From the NCBI GenBank assembly GCA_964484065.1, contig CAZAEW010000018.1, positions 1-64,000 on the forward strand: DNA of 64,000 nucleotides. The letters run 5' to 3'. The number at the start of each line of letters is the position of its first letter. The first letter of the stretch is position 1. Origin of the DNA: JAEVLT01 sp964484065. GTDB lineage: Bacteria > Bacillota > Bacilli > Bacillales > Cytobacillaceae. The notes beneath the pieces were generated by a model. It saw only the letters and a program-made list of their open reading frames with translations. It had not been told where the DNA came from and searched no databases. Positions 16,972 to 24,547 of this stretch are shown here, one piece after another. A program made the translations under genes and the position numbers.

Positions 16972-17617
16972 AATCCTCTTAGTTGATGACCATGCCGTTG
17001 TGCGGATGGGGCTCACAATGCTATTAAACACAAACCCTTTAATGGAAGTAATCGGCGAAGCCTCGGAAGGCAATGAGGGCATTCAAAAGGCGTTGAAATT
17101 AAAACCGAATGTGGTGGTCATGGATTTAAGCATGCCGCATGGCAAAGACGGCTTGACCGCCACAGCCGAGCTAAAGAAATTAATGCCGGAAGTCAATATC
17201 TTGATTTTAACGATGCACGATGATGAAGAATACTTATTTAGAGCCATTCAGGCAGGGGCATCAGGCTGTATTTTGAAAAGCGCTCCTCACGATGAGCTGA
17301 TGTCGGCAATCGAATCGGTAGCAAAGGGGGACGCCTATCTGCATCCTTCGGCAACTAAACGGCTCATGGAAGAATACATCGAAGGAATGAAACATGACAA
17401 TACCGATTCGCTCAATCATTTGTCTGATCGCGAGAAAGAGGTTCTGACTCTGATAGCCAAAGGATATTCCAACAAGGAAATTGCCGAACAGCTGGTCATC
17501 AGTGTCAAAACAGTTGAGACCCATAAAGGAAATGTCATGGAGAAGCTGCAAATGAAGACGCGCCCTGAACTCGTGGAATATGCCCTCAAAAAAGGACTGG
17601 TAAGCTTTGGATTATAA
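16964..17617 (+). CDS. nreC: NreC-like NarL/FixJ-family response regulator
   Basis: A 217-residue regulator, TTG start behind AAAGGAGAG. Receiver domain: acidic pair LLVDDH, phospho-acceptor Asp in VVMDLSMPHGKDG, Thr in ILTMHDD and Lys in ILKSAPHDEL. C-terminal LuxR-type HTH: LSDREKEVLTLIAKGYSNKEIAEQLVISVKTVETHKGNVMEKL. Overlaps the kinase and precedes an NreA-like GAF gene, as in the staphylococcal nitrate/oxygen system. Likely target: the GGGG-N4-CCCC boxes at 10.8 kb before the molybdenum oxidoreductase operon. Confidence 0.85.
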   Translation: MIKILLVDDHAVVRMGLTMLLNTNPLMEVIGEASEGNEGIQKALKLKPNVVVMDLSMPHGKDGLTATAELKKLMPEVNILILTMHDDEEYLFRAIQAGASGCILKSAPHDELMSAIESVAKGDAYLHPSATKRLMEEYIEGMKHDNTDSLNHLSDREKEVLTLIAKGYSNKEIAEQLVISVKTVETHKGNVMEKLQMKTRPELVEYALKKGLVSFGL

Positions 17618-17632
17618 GGAGACTAGCCTAGG

Positions 17633-18085
17633 ATGACAGAAAATACAGAGTGGCAACCAGTTGCTGAAATATGCATTCAGTTAAAGCAGAAGATTGGCTG
17701 TGAGTTTGTCGGGCTTGCCATCCAAAATGAAACGGGGCCTGATATCAGGTGGCGCTATGCTTCCGGGAATTTGAATGACAAGTATAAGCGAATCACTGTC
17801 CGGTACGGGAAAGGGATTGCCGGGAAAGTCATTTCAAGCGGAAGTCCGATGATGATTCAAGATTTTCCCCATGATATAACCGGAAAAGAAATTGAGCATC
17901 CGATTATGCTGGCTGAAAAAATGATTGCCTCTTATGCAGTTCCATTATATTTCCATTCTGTTCCAAAGGGAGTATTATTGGTCGGCAGAAGAGAGCAATA
18001 TTCTTTTTCAGAAAAAGAACAAGAAATGGTGAAGGAATCGGCACTGCTGCTCGAAAAACTCTTAAAGGATTATCTCGTAATTTGA
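17633..18085 (+). CDS. nreA: NreA-like GAF domain sensor protein
   Basis: A 150-residue single GAF domain, the size and context of NreA, the nitrate-binding GAF protein that modulates NreB in staphylococci. It has the typical GAF pattern RYGKGIAGKVISSGSPMMIQDFP and a C-terminal SEKEQEMVKESALLLEKLL helix. ATG start after AAGGAGAC. It follows the regulator gene by 15 bases and runs into the PAS kinase. Nitrate binding is inferred from context. Confidence 0.7.
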   Translation: MTENTEWQPVAEICIQLKQKIGCEFVGLAIQNETGPDIRWRYASGNLNDKYKRITVRYGKGIAGKVISSGSPMMIQDFPHDITGKEIEHPIMLAEKMIASYAVPLYFHSVPKGVLLVGRREQYSFSEKEQEMVKESALLLEKLLKDYLVI

Positions 18086-18102
18086 CTCGGGAGGCTAAAA
18101 GT

Positions 18103-19173
18103 GTGGATAACGAAAAAATGCATCCTTCCGGCAGGATGGATGATCTTGAAGCGGAATTAAAAAAATCCATGCAGGAGCTGCTCGATTTAAAATTTGCTCT
18201 TGATGTATCATCAATTGTGGCGATTACGGATACCAGGGGAATCATTACATATGTAAACGACCAGTTTTGCCACATCTCTCAATATTCACGGGAAGAGCTG
18301 CTTGGTCAGGATCATCGGATTGTCAATTCCGGTTATCACTCAAGGGATTTTTTTAAAAAAATGTGGAGGACGATTGGTTCCGGCGAGGTCTGGAAAGGAG
18401 AAATCCGCAATAAAGCCAAAGATGGCAGTTACTATTGGGTTGATACCACGATTGTCCCATATTTAAATGAGCACGGCCGCCCTTATCAATATTTATCAAT
18501 CCGATATGAGATTACGAAACGAAAGCGGGCGGAGGAAGAACTGCAAAAAATGAGGTCAGGGGTTATTGATATTCAGGAAGAGGAGAGGAAACGCCTTTCG
18601 CAAAATTTGCATGATGGGATTGGCCAGAACTTGTACAGCCACCTGATTACCATTAACCGCTTGCTGGCGGAGTTCGATCACCCGCTGCTTGAGCAAATGC
18701 AGATAGAAGCGGCGCAGTTAATTGAGGAAATCCGTGATATCTCCTGGGAGCTGCGGCCGGCTGTTCTTGATGATCTCGGCCTTGTTCCGGCAACCCGGAC
18801 TTTTTTGTCCCGTTTTTCCAATTCTTATCATATTGATGTTTATTTTGATTGTGTCTTAAGCGGCCGGCTCGATAGGAGCATTGAGACGACCATTTACCGC
18901 GTCATCCAGGAGGCTTTAACGAATGTACGCAAGTATGCCGAAGCGGGGCAAGCTGTTGTAACGATCAGGGAAATGGATGAAGTCGTCAGAGTCATGATCG
19001 AGGATAAAGGCAAAGGCTTTGTCTGGGACCGTTCCTTATCAGGGGTTGGCTTATTCAGTATGGATGAACGGGCTCGGGCCGTTGGAGGCGAATTGTCCAT
19101 CCACTCGGCTCCGGGTGAGGGCACAAAAGTTATTTTGGAGGTGCCGGCCCTGCTCAGGGGAAAGGAATCCTAG
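18103..19173 (+). CDS. nreB: PAS-domain histidine kinase (NreB/NarX family)
   Basis: GTG at 18103 (356 residues) is preferred to TTG at 18082, since GGGAGG lies 9 bases upstream. An N-terminal coiled segment is followed by a PAS domain (about 25-140, ITDTRGIITYVNDQFCHISQY ... EGEIRNKAKDGSYYWVDTT-like PAC). The HisKA_3 box is EEERKRLSQNLHDGIGQNLYS; HATPase_c motifs follow. Unlike staphylococcal NreB, the four-Cys iron-sulfur set is not evident (only an isolated Cys in the PAS), so oxygen sensing by an Fe-S cluster is doubtful. Second kinase of the operon: both could phosphorylate the single regulator. Confidence 0.83.
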   Translation: MDNEKMHPSGRMDDLEAELKKSMQELLDLKFALDVSSIVAITDTRGIITYVNDQFCHISQYSREELLGQDHRIVNSGYHSRDFFKKMWRTIGSGEVWKGEIRNKAKDGSYYWVDTTIVPYLNEHGRPYQYLSIRYEITKRKRAEEELQKMRSGVIDIQEEERKRLSQNLHDGIGQNLYSHLITINRLLAEFDHPLLEQMQIEAAQLIEEIRDISWELRPAVLDDLGLVPATRTFLSRFSNSYHIDVYFDCVLSGRLDRSIETTIYRVIQEALTNVRKYAEAGQAVVTIREMDEVVRVMIEDKGKGFVWDRSLSGVGLFSMDERARAVGGELSIHSAPGEGTKVILEVPALLRGKES

Positions 19174-19189
19174 CCGCCCCAAATGTCGA

Positions 19190-19258
19190 TATCTTTGGGA
19201 AATAGGTAGATATATTCGGGAAATGGGTAGATAAATCCGGGAATAGGCAGATATCTAC
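19190..19258. repeat. 21-bp repeat, three units
   Basis: Units beginning GGGAAATAGGTAGATATATTC recur three times at a spacing of 21 and then about 20 bases between the kinase gene and the shared terminator. Another member of the helically phased repeat class. Confidence 0.7.
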
Positions 19259-19288
19259 TAGTCGAAGCTGAACTTTTCCTGAAAAAGT

Positions 19289-19319
19289 AAAAAACCAGGC
19301 CATTTCAGCCTGGTTTTTG
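19289..19319. terminator. Bidirectional terminator between the kinase operon and glnS
   Basis: AAAAACCAGGC / GCCTGGTTTTT, 11-bp perfect stem with A-run and T-run on both sides, between convergent genes. Confidence 0.9.
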
Positions 19320-19326
19320 CAATATA

Positions 19327-20991
19327 TTATAGTTTAAACGAGCTCTTCAGTGAGACAATCCGGTTAAAGACAGGCTTGTCTGCTGTCGTATTTTTCGGAT
19401 CGACGTTAAAATAGCCGTGCCGGAAGAATTGGAATTTATCCTGAACTTGTACTTCCTTCATATTTGGCTCCACAAAGCCTTCAAGAATTTCCAGGGAATG
19501 CGGATTAACATGATCCAAGAATGTTTTGGCTTCATCGGAATCATCCGCATCTTCATCTAAAATCAGCGGCTCATATAAACGGAATTCAGCCGGAACTGCC
19601 ATGCTTGCTTCGACCCAGTGAATCGTCCCTTTCACTTTGCGTCCGGTAAAGCCTGTTCCGCTCTTCGTTACGGGATCATATGTGCAGCGGAGCTCAACAA
19701 CCTCACCGTTTTCATCCTTAATGAATTCTTCACATTTAATAAAATAAGCGTGCTTCAAACGGACTTCATTGCCCGGGAACAAGCGGAAATATTTTTTCGG
19801 CGGATCTTCCATGAAATCATCCTGCTCAATATAAATTTCACGGGAGAACGGGATTTTTCGTATTCCCATTTCCGGATTCTCCGGATTAATTTCCGCATCC
19901 AGCCATTCGACTTGTCCTTCAGGATAGTTGGTGATGACGACTTTTAAAGGCTTAATTACACCCATTGTCCGCGGTGCTTTTAACTTTAAATCTTCACGGA
20001 CAAAATGCTCAAGCATTTGCGAATCAACGGCACCGGATCCTTTTGAAACCCCGGTTTCCTTTACAAATTCACGGATTGATTCCGGCGTAAAGCCTCTTCG
20101 GCGCATTCCGGAAAGAGTTGGCATCCGCGGGTCATCCCAGCCGTCGACATAGCCTTCTTCTACTAACTGTTTCAGCTTCCGCTTGCTCATGACGGTGTTG
20201 GTAATATTTAAACGGCCGAATTCAATTTGCTGCGGCTGGCTTTCCATTTCACAATGTTCGACAATCCAGTTGTACAATGGCCTCTGGTCTTCGAACTCAA
20301 TCGTACAAATTGAGTGAGTAACGCCTTCAATCGCATCCTCAAGCGGATGGGCAAAAGCATACATTGGGTAAATGCACCATTTGTCTCCCGTATTATGGTG
20401 TGTCACATGGGCAATCCGATAAATGACCGGGTCACGAAGATTGATGTTTGGTGAGCTCATGTCAATTTTTGCCCGAAGCACTTTTTCACCGTTTCCAAAC
20501 TCCCCGCTGCGCATTCTTTCAAAAAGATTAAGATTTTCTTCAATGGAGCGGTTTCGGTATGGACTTTCTTTCCCAGGTTGGGTTAAGGTGCCGCGATATT
20601 CACGAATTTCGTCAGCAGACAAGTCATCCACATAAGCAAGTCCTTTTTTGATTAACAGCACGGCGCGGCTGTACATTTCCTCGAAGTAATCGGAGGCAAA
20701 AAATAATCCGTCCCACTCAAACCCGAGCCATTGGACATCCTCTTTAATGGAGTTAACAAACTCAATATCCTCTTTCAAAGGGTTGGTATCGTCAAAGCGT
20801 AAATTCGTTTTTCCATTAAATTCATCTGCCAAGCCAAAATTGATAATAATGGATTTGGCATGGCCAATATGTAAATAGCCATTCGGTTCAGGCGGAAAAC
20901 GAGTGACAACGGTACTGCGCTTGCCTGTTTCCAAATCTTGAATCATAATATCTTTAATAAAATTAGACGAATTATTGTCCACTTTTTTCAA
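19327..20991 (-). CDS. glnS: Glutaminyl-tRNA synthetase
   Basis: A 554-residue class I aminoacyl-tRNA synthetase of the GlnRS type. It has FPPEPNGYLHIGHAKS (HIGH at 41-44) and a KMSKS-equivalent VMSKRKL near residue 270; LRFDDTNP is typical of the Glu/Gln group and ICTIEFEDQRPLYNW of GlnRS. It ends with the two beta-barrel anticodon-binding domains and lacks a YqeY extension. It charges tRNA-Gln directly. Most Bacilli instead make Gln-tRNA through GatCAB, so its presence is uncommon though known in some Bacillaceae. The gene stands alone, divergent from the next gene. Confidence 0.95.
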   Translation of the reverse strand: MKKVDNNSSNFIKDIMIQDLETGKRSTVVTRFPPEPNGYLHIGHAKSIIINFGLADEFNGKTNLRFDDTNPLKEDIEFVNSIKEDVQWLGFEWDGLFFASDYFEEMYSRAVLLIKKGLAYVDDLSADEIREYRGTLTQPGKESPYRNRSIEENLNLFERMRSGEFGNGEKVLRAKIDMSSPNINLRDPVIYRIAHVTHHNTGDKWCIYPMYAFAHPLEDAIEGVTHSICTIEFEDQRPLYNWIVEHCEMESQPQQIEFGRLNITNTVMSKRKLKQLVEEGYVDGWDDPRMPTLSGMRRRGFTPESIREFVKETGVSKGSGAVDSQMLEHFVREDLKLKAPRTMGVIKPLKVVITNYPEGQVEWLDAEINPENPEMGIRKIPFSREIYIEQDDFMEDPPKKYFRLFPGNEVRLKHAYFIKCEEFIKDENGEVVELRCTYDPVTKSGTGFTGRKVKGTIHWVEASMAVPAEFRLYEPLILDEDADDSDEAKTFLDHVNPHSLEILEGFVEPNMKEVQVQDKFQFFRHGYFNVDPKNTTADKPVFNRIVSLKSSFKL

Positions 20992-21133
20992 CCTCTTTCA
21001 TTATCTGTACTACTTATATAACATAAATATTAAATTTTTTCCATTAATCCTGACAATTCTTGACGAAAGGCACCGCTATTTTGCCGCGAAAAAGAGTAAA
21101 ATAAAATTAGCTAGCGTGAAGGGAGCAGAAAAG

Positions 21134-22120
21134 ATGATCAATTTTGGAACAGTCGGAACAGGATGGATTACATCGTCCTTTATAGAAGCTGCACATTTAA
21201 GCGATGAGTGGAAGCTGGCAGCTGTATATTCCCGCTCGGAGGAAAATGCCCAAATGCTTGCAGATACATATAATGCCTCCACTATTTTTACCGATTTGGA
21301 GGAGATGGCAGCAAGCGACCGGATTGATGCGGTCTATATTGCTTCGCCTAATTCACTTCATTTTGAACAAGCGCTGATTTTTTTGAAAAATAAAAAGCAT
21401 GTTATTTGTGAAAAACCCATTTTTTCCAATACAACTGAATGGGATACCGCAATCAAGCTGGCGGAAGAAAATGGGGTTTTTCTGTTTGAAGCCGTCCGCA
21501 ATATCCATACGCCCAATTTTAAAATTTTAAAGGAAAAGCTGTCAATGGCGGGGGAAATTAGGAGTGCCATTTTGCCATATATTAAATATTCATCCCGCTA
21601 TGATTTGTTTTTGCAGGGGGAAGAGCCGAATATCTTTTCAGCTGAATACTCAGGAGGGGCGCTGGTGGATTTAGGGGTGTACCCGCTGAATTTAGCGGTT
21701 GGCTTGTTCGGGGCTCCGAAAAAAGCGAGTTATCATCCCGTGGTTTTAAGGAGCGGTGTCGATGGAAGCGGGACGCTCGTGTTAGAATATGAAGGCTTTG
21801 TTTGTACGATTCTTTGCTCAAAGGTTTCTCATTCTACGATTTTGTGCGAGATTCACGGCGAGGAAGGGACGTTTGTCCTTGATGATGCTGCGCCGATATC
21901 ACAGATTGAATATTATGATAGCCATACCGAGGAGAGCCATGTGATCAGCGTGCCGCTGCAAGAAAAAGATATGGTTTATGAATGCCAAAATATCGCAAAT
22001 ATCATCGCATCGAACGATCAGCTTGCGTATGAAGAGCTGAAGCGATTGAGCAGGACGGTTTTGAAGATTACGGAAGAATCAAGAAAGCAGAACGGAATTA
22101 TTTTTGCCGCTGAAAGGTAA
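21134..22120 (+). CDS. Gfo/Idh/MocA-family oxidoreductase
   Basis: A 328-residue NAD(P)-dependent dehydrogenase-like protein. ATG 21134 follows AAGGGAG; the longer upstream frame overlaps the glnS promoter. The N-terminal Rossmann fold has GTVGTGWITSSF, then AVYIASPNSLHFEQA and the family EKP motif (CEKPIFSN) near residue 95. The C-terminal alpha/beta domain includes GGALVDLGVYPLN. Relatives act on sugars, inositols or related compounds, but the substrate cannot be deduced here. A terminator is not clear; a palindrome array follows. Confidence 0.9.
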   Translation: MINFGTVGTGWITSSFIEAAHLSDEWKLAAVYSRSEENAQMLADTYNASTIFTDLEEMAASDRIDAVYIASPNSLHFEQALIFLKNKKHVICEKPIFSNTTEWDTAIKLAEENGVFLFEAVRNIHTPNFKILKEKLSMAGEIRSAILPYIKYSSRYDLFLQGEEPNIFSAEYSGGALVDLGVYPLNLAVGLFGAPKKASYHPVVLRSGVDGSGTLVLEYEGFVCTILCSKVSHSTILCEIHGEEGTFVLDDAAPISQIEYYDSHTEESHVISVPLQEKDMVYECQNIANIIASNDQLAYEELKRLSRTVLKITEESRKQNGIIFAAER

Positions 22121-22176
22121 TCGGCAGGCGGCAGCTGCGGCCCTTTTATAGGACAAAGCGGGTAAAGGAAACCGTT

Positions 22177-22600
22177 GAAATGTCCGACAAAACAATATTA
22201 AGGACAAAACCGGCTCGTAGGCCAAGTGAAATGTCCGACAAAACAATATTAAGGACAAAACCGGCTCGTAGGCCAAGTGAAATGTCCGACAAAACAATAT
22301 TAAGGACAAAACCGGTTCAGGGCCCAAGTGAAATGTCCTTAAAAACAATATAATGGACAAAACTGGTTCAGGGCCCAAGTGAAATGTCCTTAAAACCAAT
22401 ATTAAGGACAAAACTGGTTCAGGGCCCAAGTGAAATGTCCTTAAAACCAATATTAAGGACAAAACTGGTTCAGGAGCCAAGGGAAATGTCCGACAAAACA
22501 ATATTAAGGACAAGACCGTTTCAGGAGCCAAGGGAAATGTCCGAAAAACCAATATTAAGGACAAAACTGGTTCAGGGCCCAAGGAAAATGTCCAAATAAC
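22177..22600. repeat. Tandem palindrome array, exact 51-bp period (9 copies)
   Basis: GAAATGTCC recurs at 22177, 22228, 22279, 22330, 22381, 22432, 22483, 22534 and (degenerate) 22585, always 51 bp apart. Each unit carries TGTCC and, after 16 bases, GGACA. In units at 22381 and 22432 the stem extends to TGTCCTTAA / TTAAGGACA; in others the left arm reads GACAAA, leaving a 5-bp stem. It lies between the oxidoreductase gene and brnQ (convergent). Because 51 is a multiple of three, the reverse strand shows a long frame with 17-residue repeats; I regard that frame as incidental. Confidence 0.9.
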
Positions 22601-22613
22601 CCGGCGGATACAT

Positions 22614-22650
22614 AAAAAGGGCTTGGAAACATCTCCAAGCCCCTTTCCTT
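22614..22650 (-). terminator. Terminator of brnQ
   Basis: AAAGGGCTTGGA / TCCAAGCCCCTTT stem next to the brnQ stop; an A-run on the + strand gives the T-run for the minus strand. Confidence 0.85.
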
Positions 22651-22651
22651 T

Positions 22652-23992
22652 TTAAGATGCCTTTTGCAGAGAATCGGATTCGGCACCCAAACGAACACGG
22701 AGGCGATCCCAAACCAGACCGACGGCAGCACCGGCTGCAGCAGGAACAACCCAGTCTAAACCAACAGATGCCAGCGGCAGGGCATCAATCATGGATTGAA
22801 TAAACTGAAGCTTCACACCAAACATTTTCAATCCGTCACTCAAGCTGACTAAACCTGTCAACAGCATCGAAAAAGCATAAACCTTATGCGATCCGCGATA
22901 AAAACGATGGAAAAACGATATTGTCACCAAAACGATCGTTAACGGATAGGCCATAACCAGGAACGGAATCGAGATGGAAATAATCTGATTCAAGCCCAAG
23001 TTGGCAATCAAGAAACTAACTGCCGTAACCGTTGTGACGACCATTCGATAACTTACCTTCGGCAGCACTTTTGCAAAATATTCTCCACAGGCGATCGTCA
23101 GGCCGACGCATGTCGTAAAGCAAGCAAGAGTGAAAATGACGCCGAGCAGGACCTTACCCCCGGTCCCTAATAAAATCGTTGAAGCTGCTGACAATAACGC
23201 AGTCCCATTTTCAAACGTCCCATAACCGCCCATTTTTGCCCCGAGAAATCCAATCGCCACATAAACAAGTGCCAGAGCAGTTCCCGCCACCAAACCGGTT
23301 TTAACGGTATAGGAGGTCAACTCCCGTTTCTCCTTTACCCCTTTTTTCTTTAATGTTGTTAAAATGACGATCCCGAACGCAAGCGCTGCGAGAGCATCCA
23401 TTGTTTGGTAGCCATCAATAAATCCTTTGAACAATGAAGCAGTTTGATAGGTTGCATTAGGCGCCTGTAACGGATGATTTAATTTCACAAAACCCACAGC
23501 ACATAAAACAACGATCGACAAAAGAAGAGTAGGCGTAATGAATTGCCCCATATAATCAACCACTTTTGACGGATTTAAACTTAACAAATAAACAAGTGCA
23601 AAATAGATAACGGTAAATCCAAGCAAGAGCATCGAGTTGCTCACGGAAACGCCGCTTAAGAAAGGCTTAAAGCCCATTTCAAATGCTACATTGGCGTTCC
23701 GAGGAATCCCGAAGAACGGACCGATGGATAAATAAACGATAACGGTAAAAACCAAACCGAACCACGGATGCACTCGGCTTCCTAAAGTGTTTACACCGTC
23801 TTTTACAAGCGCAATCGCCGTCAGGACAAGCAGCGGCAAACCGACAGCCGTGATGATAAAGCCGATAATCGCCGGCCAAAAAGATGTTCCGGCCCCCATC
23901 CCTAAAAACGGCGGGAAGATTAAGTTCCCGGCTCCAAAAAACATTGAAAATAACATCAGTCCCACGAAAAACGTATCTTTCTTTTTCATCAT
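22652..23992 (-). CDS. brnQ: Branched-chain amino acid:cation symporter BrnQ
   Basis: A 446-residue LIVCS-family transporter with about 12 helices. The N-terminus KKKDTFFVGLMLFSMFFGAGNLIFPPFLG is the family signature, and PRNANVAFEMGF and CGEYF follow in expected places. It imports leucine, isoleucine and valine with sodium or protons. The gene has its own promoter and a T-box leader, which ties expression to uncharged branched-chain tRNA. Two ATG codons (23992, 23989) follow AAAGGAGAG; either could be used. Confidence 0.95.
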   Translation of the reverse strand: MMKKKDTFFVGLMLFSMFFGAGNLIFPPFLGMGAGTSFWPAIIGFIITAVGLPLLVLTAIALVKDGVNTLGSRVHPWFGLVFTVIVYLSIGPFFGIPRNANVAFEMGFKPFLSGVSVSNSMLLLGFTVIYFALVYLLSLNPSKVVDYMGQFITPTLLLSIVVLCAVGFVKLNHPLQAPNATYQTASLFKGFIDGYQTMDALAALAFGIVILTTLKKKGVKEKRELTSYTVKTGLVAGTALALVYVAIGFLGAKMGGYGTFENGTALLSAASTILLGTGGKVLLGVIFTLACFTTCVGLTIACGEYFAKVLPKVSYRMVVTTVTAVSFLIANLGLNQIISISIPFLVMAYPLTIVLVTISFFHRFYRGSHKVYAFSMLLTGLVSLSDGLKMFGVKLQFIQSMIDALPLASVGLDWVVPAAAGAAVGLVWDRLRVRLGAESDSLQKAS

Positions 23993-24039
23993 TCTCTCTC
24001 CTTTATTATAGAAAAATGATATTCGATGGAATTTAGATC

Positions 24040-24338
24040 AAAATAAAAAGCCCGCCCCTATATGGATAGGGACGAGCTTAGTCGCGTTACCACCCTACTT
24101 CCGCAAAAGAAAAAATCTGCGGCTCTCGATCAACGTACCATCATACGCGGTCCATGCTAACGGCGGACAGTTCCGGCAAAGGCTTACTAAAAAAAATTCA
24201 GCCTTGCATCTGGTGAGATGATGTTCACAAGCAACCTGACACCGGGCTCTCACCAACCGCCGGCTCTCTAAAGTCAAAGATTCGCGTGCTACTGTTCTCG
24301 TCATCGATTTTAAATAGTGACTTTTCTAAAAAATCCGA
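24040..24338 (-). ncRNA. T-box riboswitch leader of brnQ
   Basis: On the minus strand the conserved T-box AGGGTGGTAACGCG lies at 24098-24085. Upstream are AGAGAGCCGGCGGTTGGTGAG (the stem I AG-bulge/GGUG region, about 24268-24248) and a specifier region reading GAACATCATC (24226-24217), in which AUC (Ile) at 24222-24220 is the probable specifier. Downstream, GCTCGTCCCTAT / ATAGGGGCGGGC followed by a T-run forms the terminator, competing with the antiterminator. The UGGU element fits a tRNA ending ACCA, as in Ile, Leu and Val tRNAs. When uncharged tRNA binds, brnQ is transcribed. Confidence 0.9.
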
Positions 24339-24345
24339 TAGTCTG

Positions 24346-24373
24346 ATTATATTATATTTATATAATATTTCAA
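24346..24373 (-). promoter_or_regulatory. Promoter of the T-box-brnQ transcript
   Basis: On the minus strand TTGAAA (24373-24368) and TATAAT (24351-24346), 16 bp apart, just upstream of the T-box leader. Confidence 0.7.
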
Positions 24374-24475
24374 GTACTTTTTCAAAAAAAAGAAACCTCC
24401 TAATTTTGGAATCCTTATGAAATTATGAAATTTTTGCGAAGGCCTTTGTGAAACCTTTATGAATAAAGACCGGAT

Positions 24476-24518
24476 GATGATTTATATCACATGTTCGGAC
24501 ATTCACATTTTTTATAGT
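24476..24518 (+). promoter_or_regulatory. Fnr-like box and promoter of the polyferredoxin gene
   Basis: GATGA-TTTATA-TCACA (24476-24491) matches the Fnr pattern TGTGA-N6-TCACA at 8 of 10 positions and has a perfect TGAT-N4-ATCA core. A TATAGT -10 lies at 24513-24518, so the box centre is about 41.5 bp before the predicted start, the classic class II activator position. Confidence 0.5.
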
Positions 24519-24547
24519 TAGGATATCGAAAGAATGGAGGGTACATC

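Noticed and set aside
22079..22582. Minus-strand frame of 167 codons with 17-residue repeats
   Set aside because: It arises because the 51-bp repeat period is a multiple of three; no ribosome site, and it overlaps the end of the oxidoreductase gene.
24095..24304. 69-codon minus-strand frame upstream of brnQ
   Set aside because: It falls wholly in the T-box leader, which has clear RNA landmarks.
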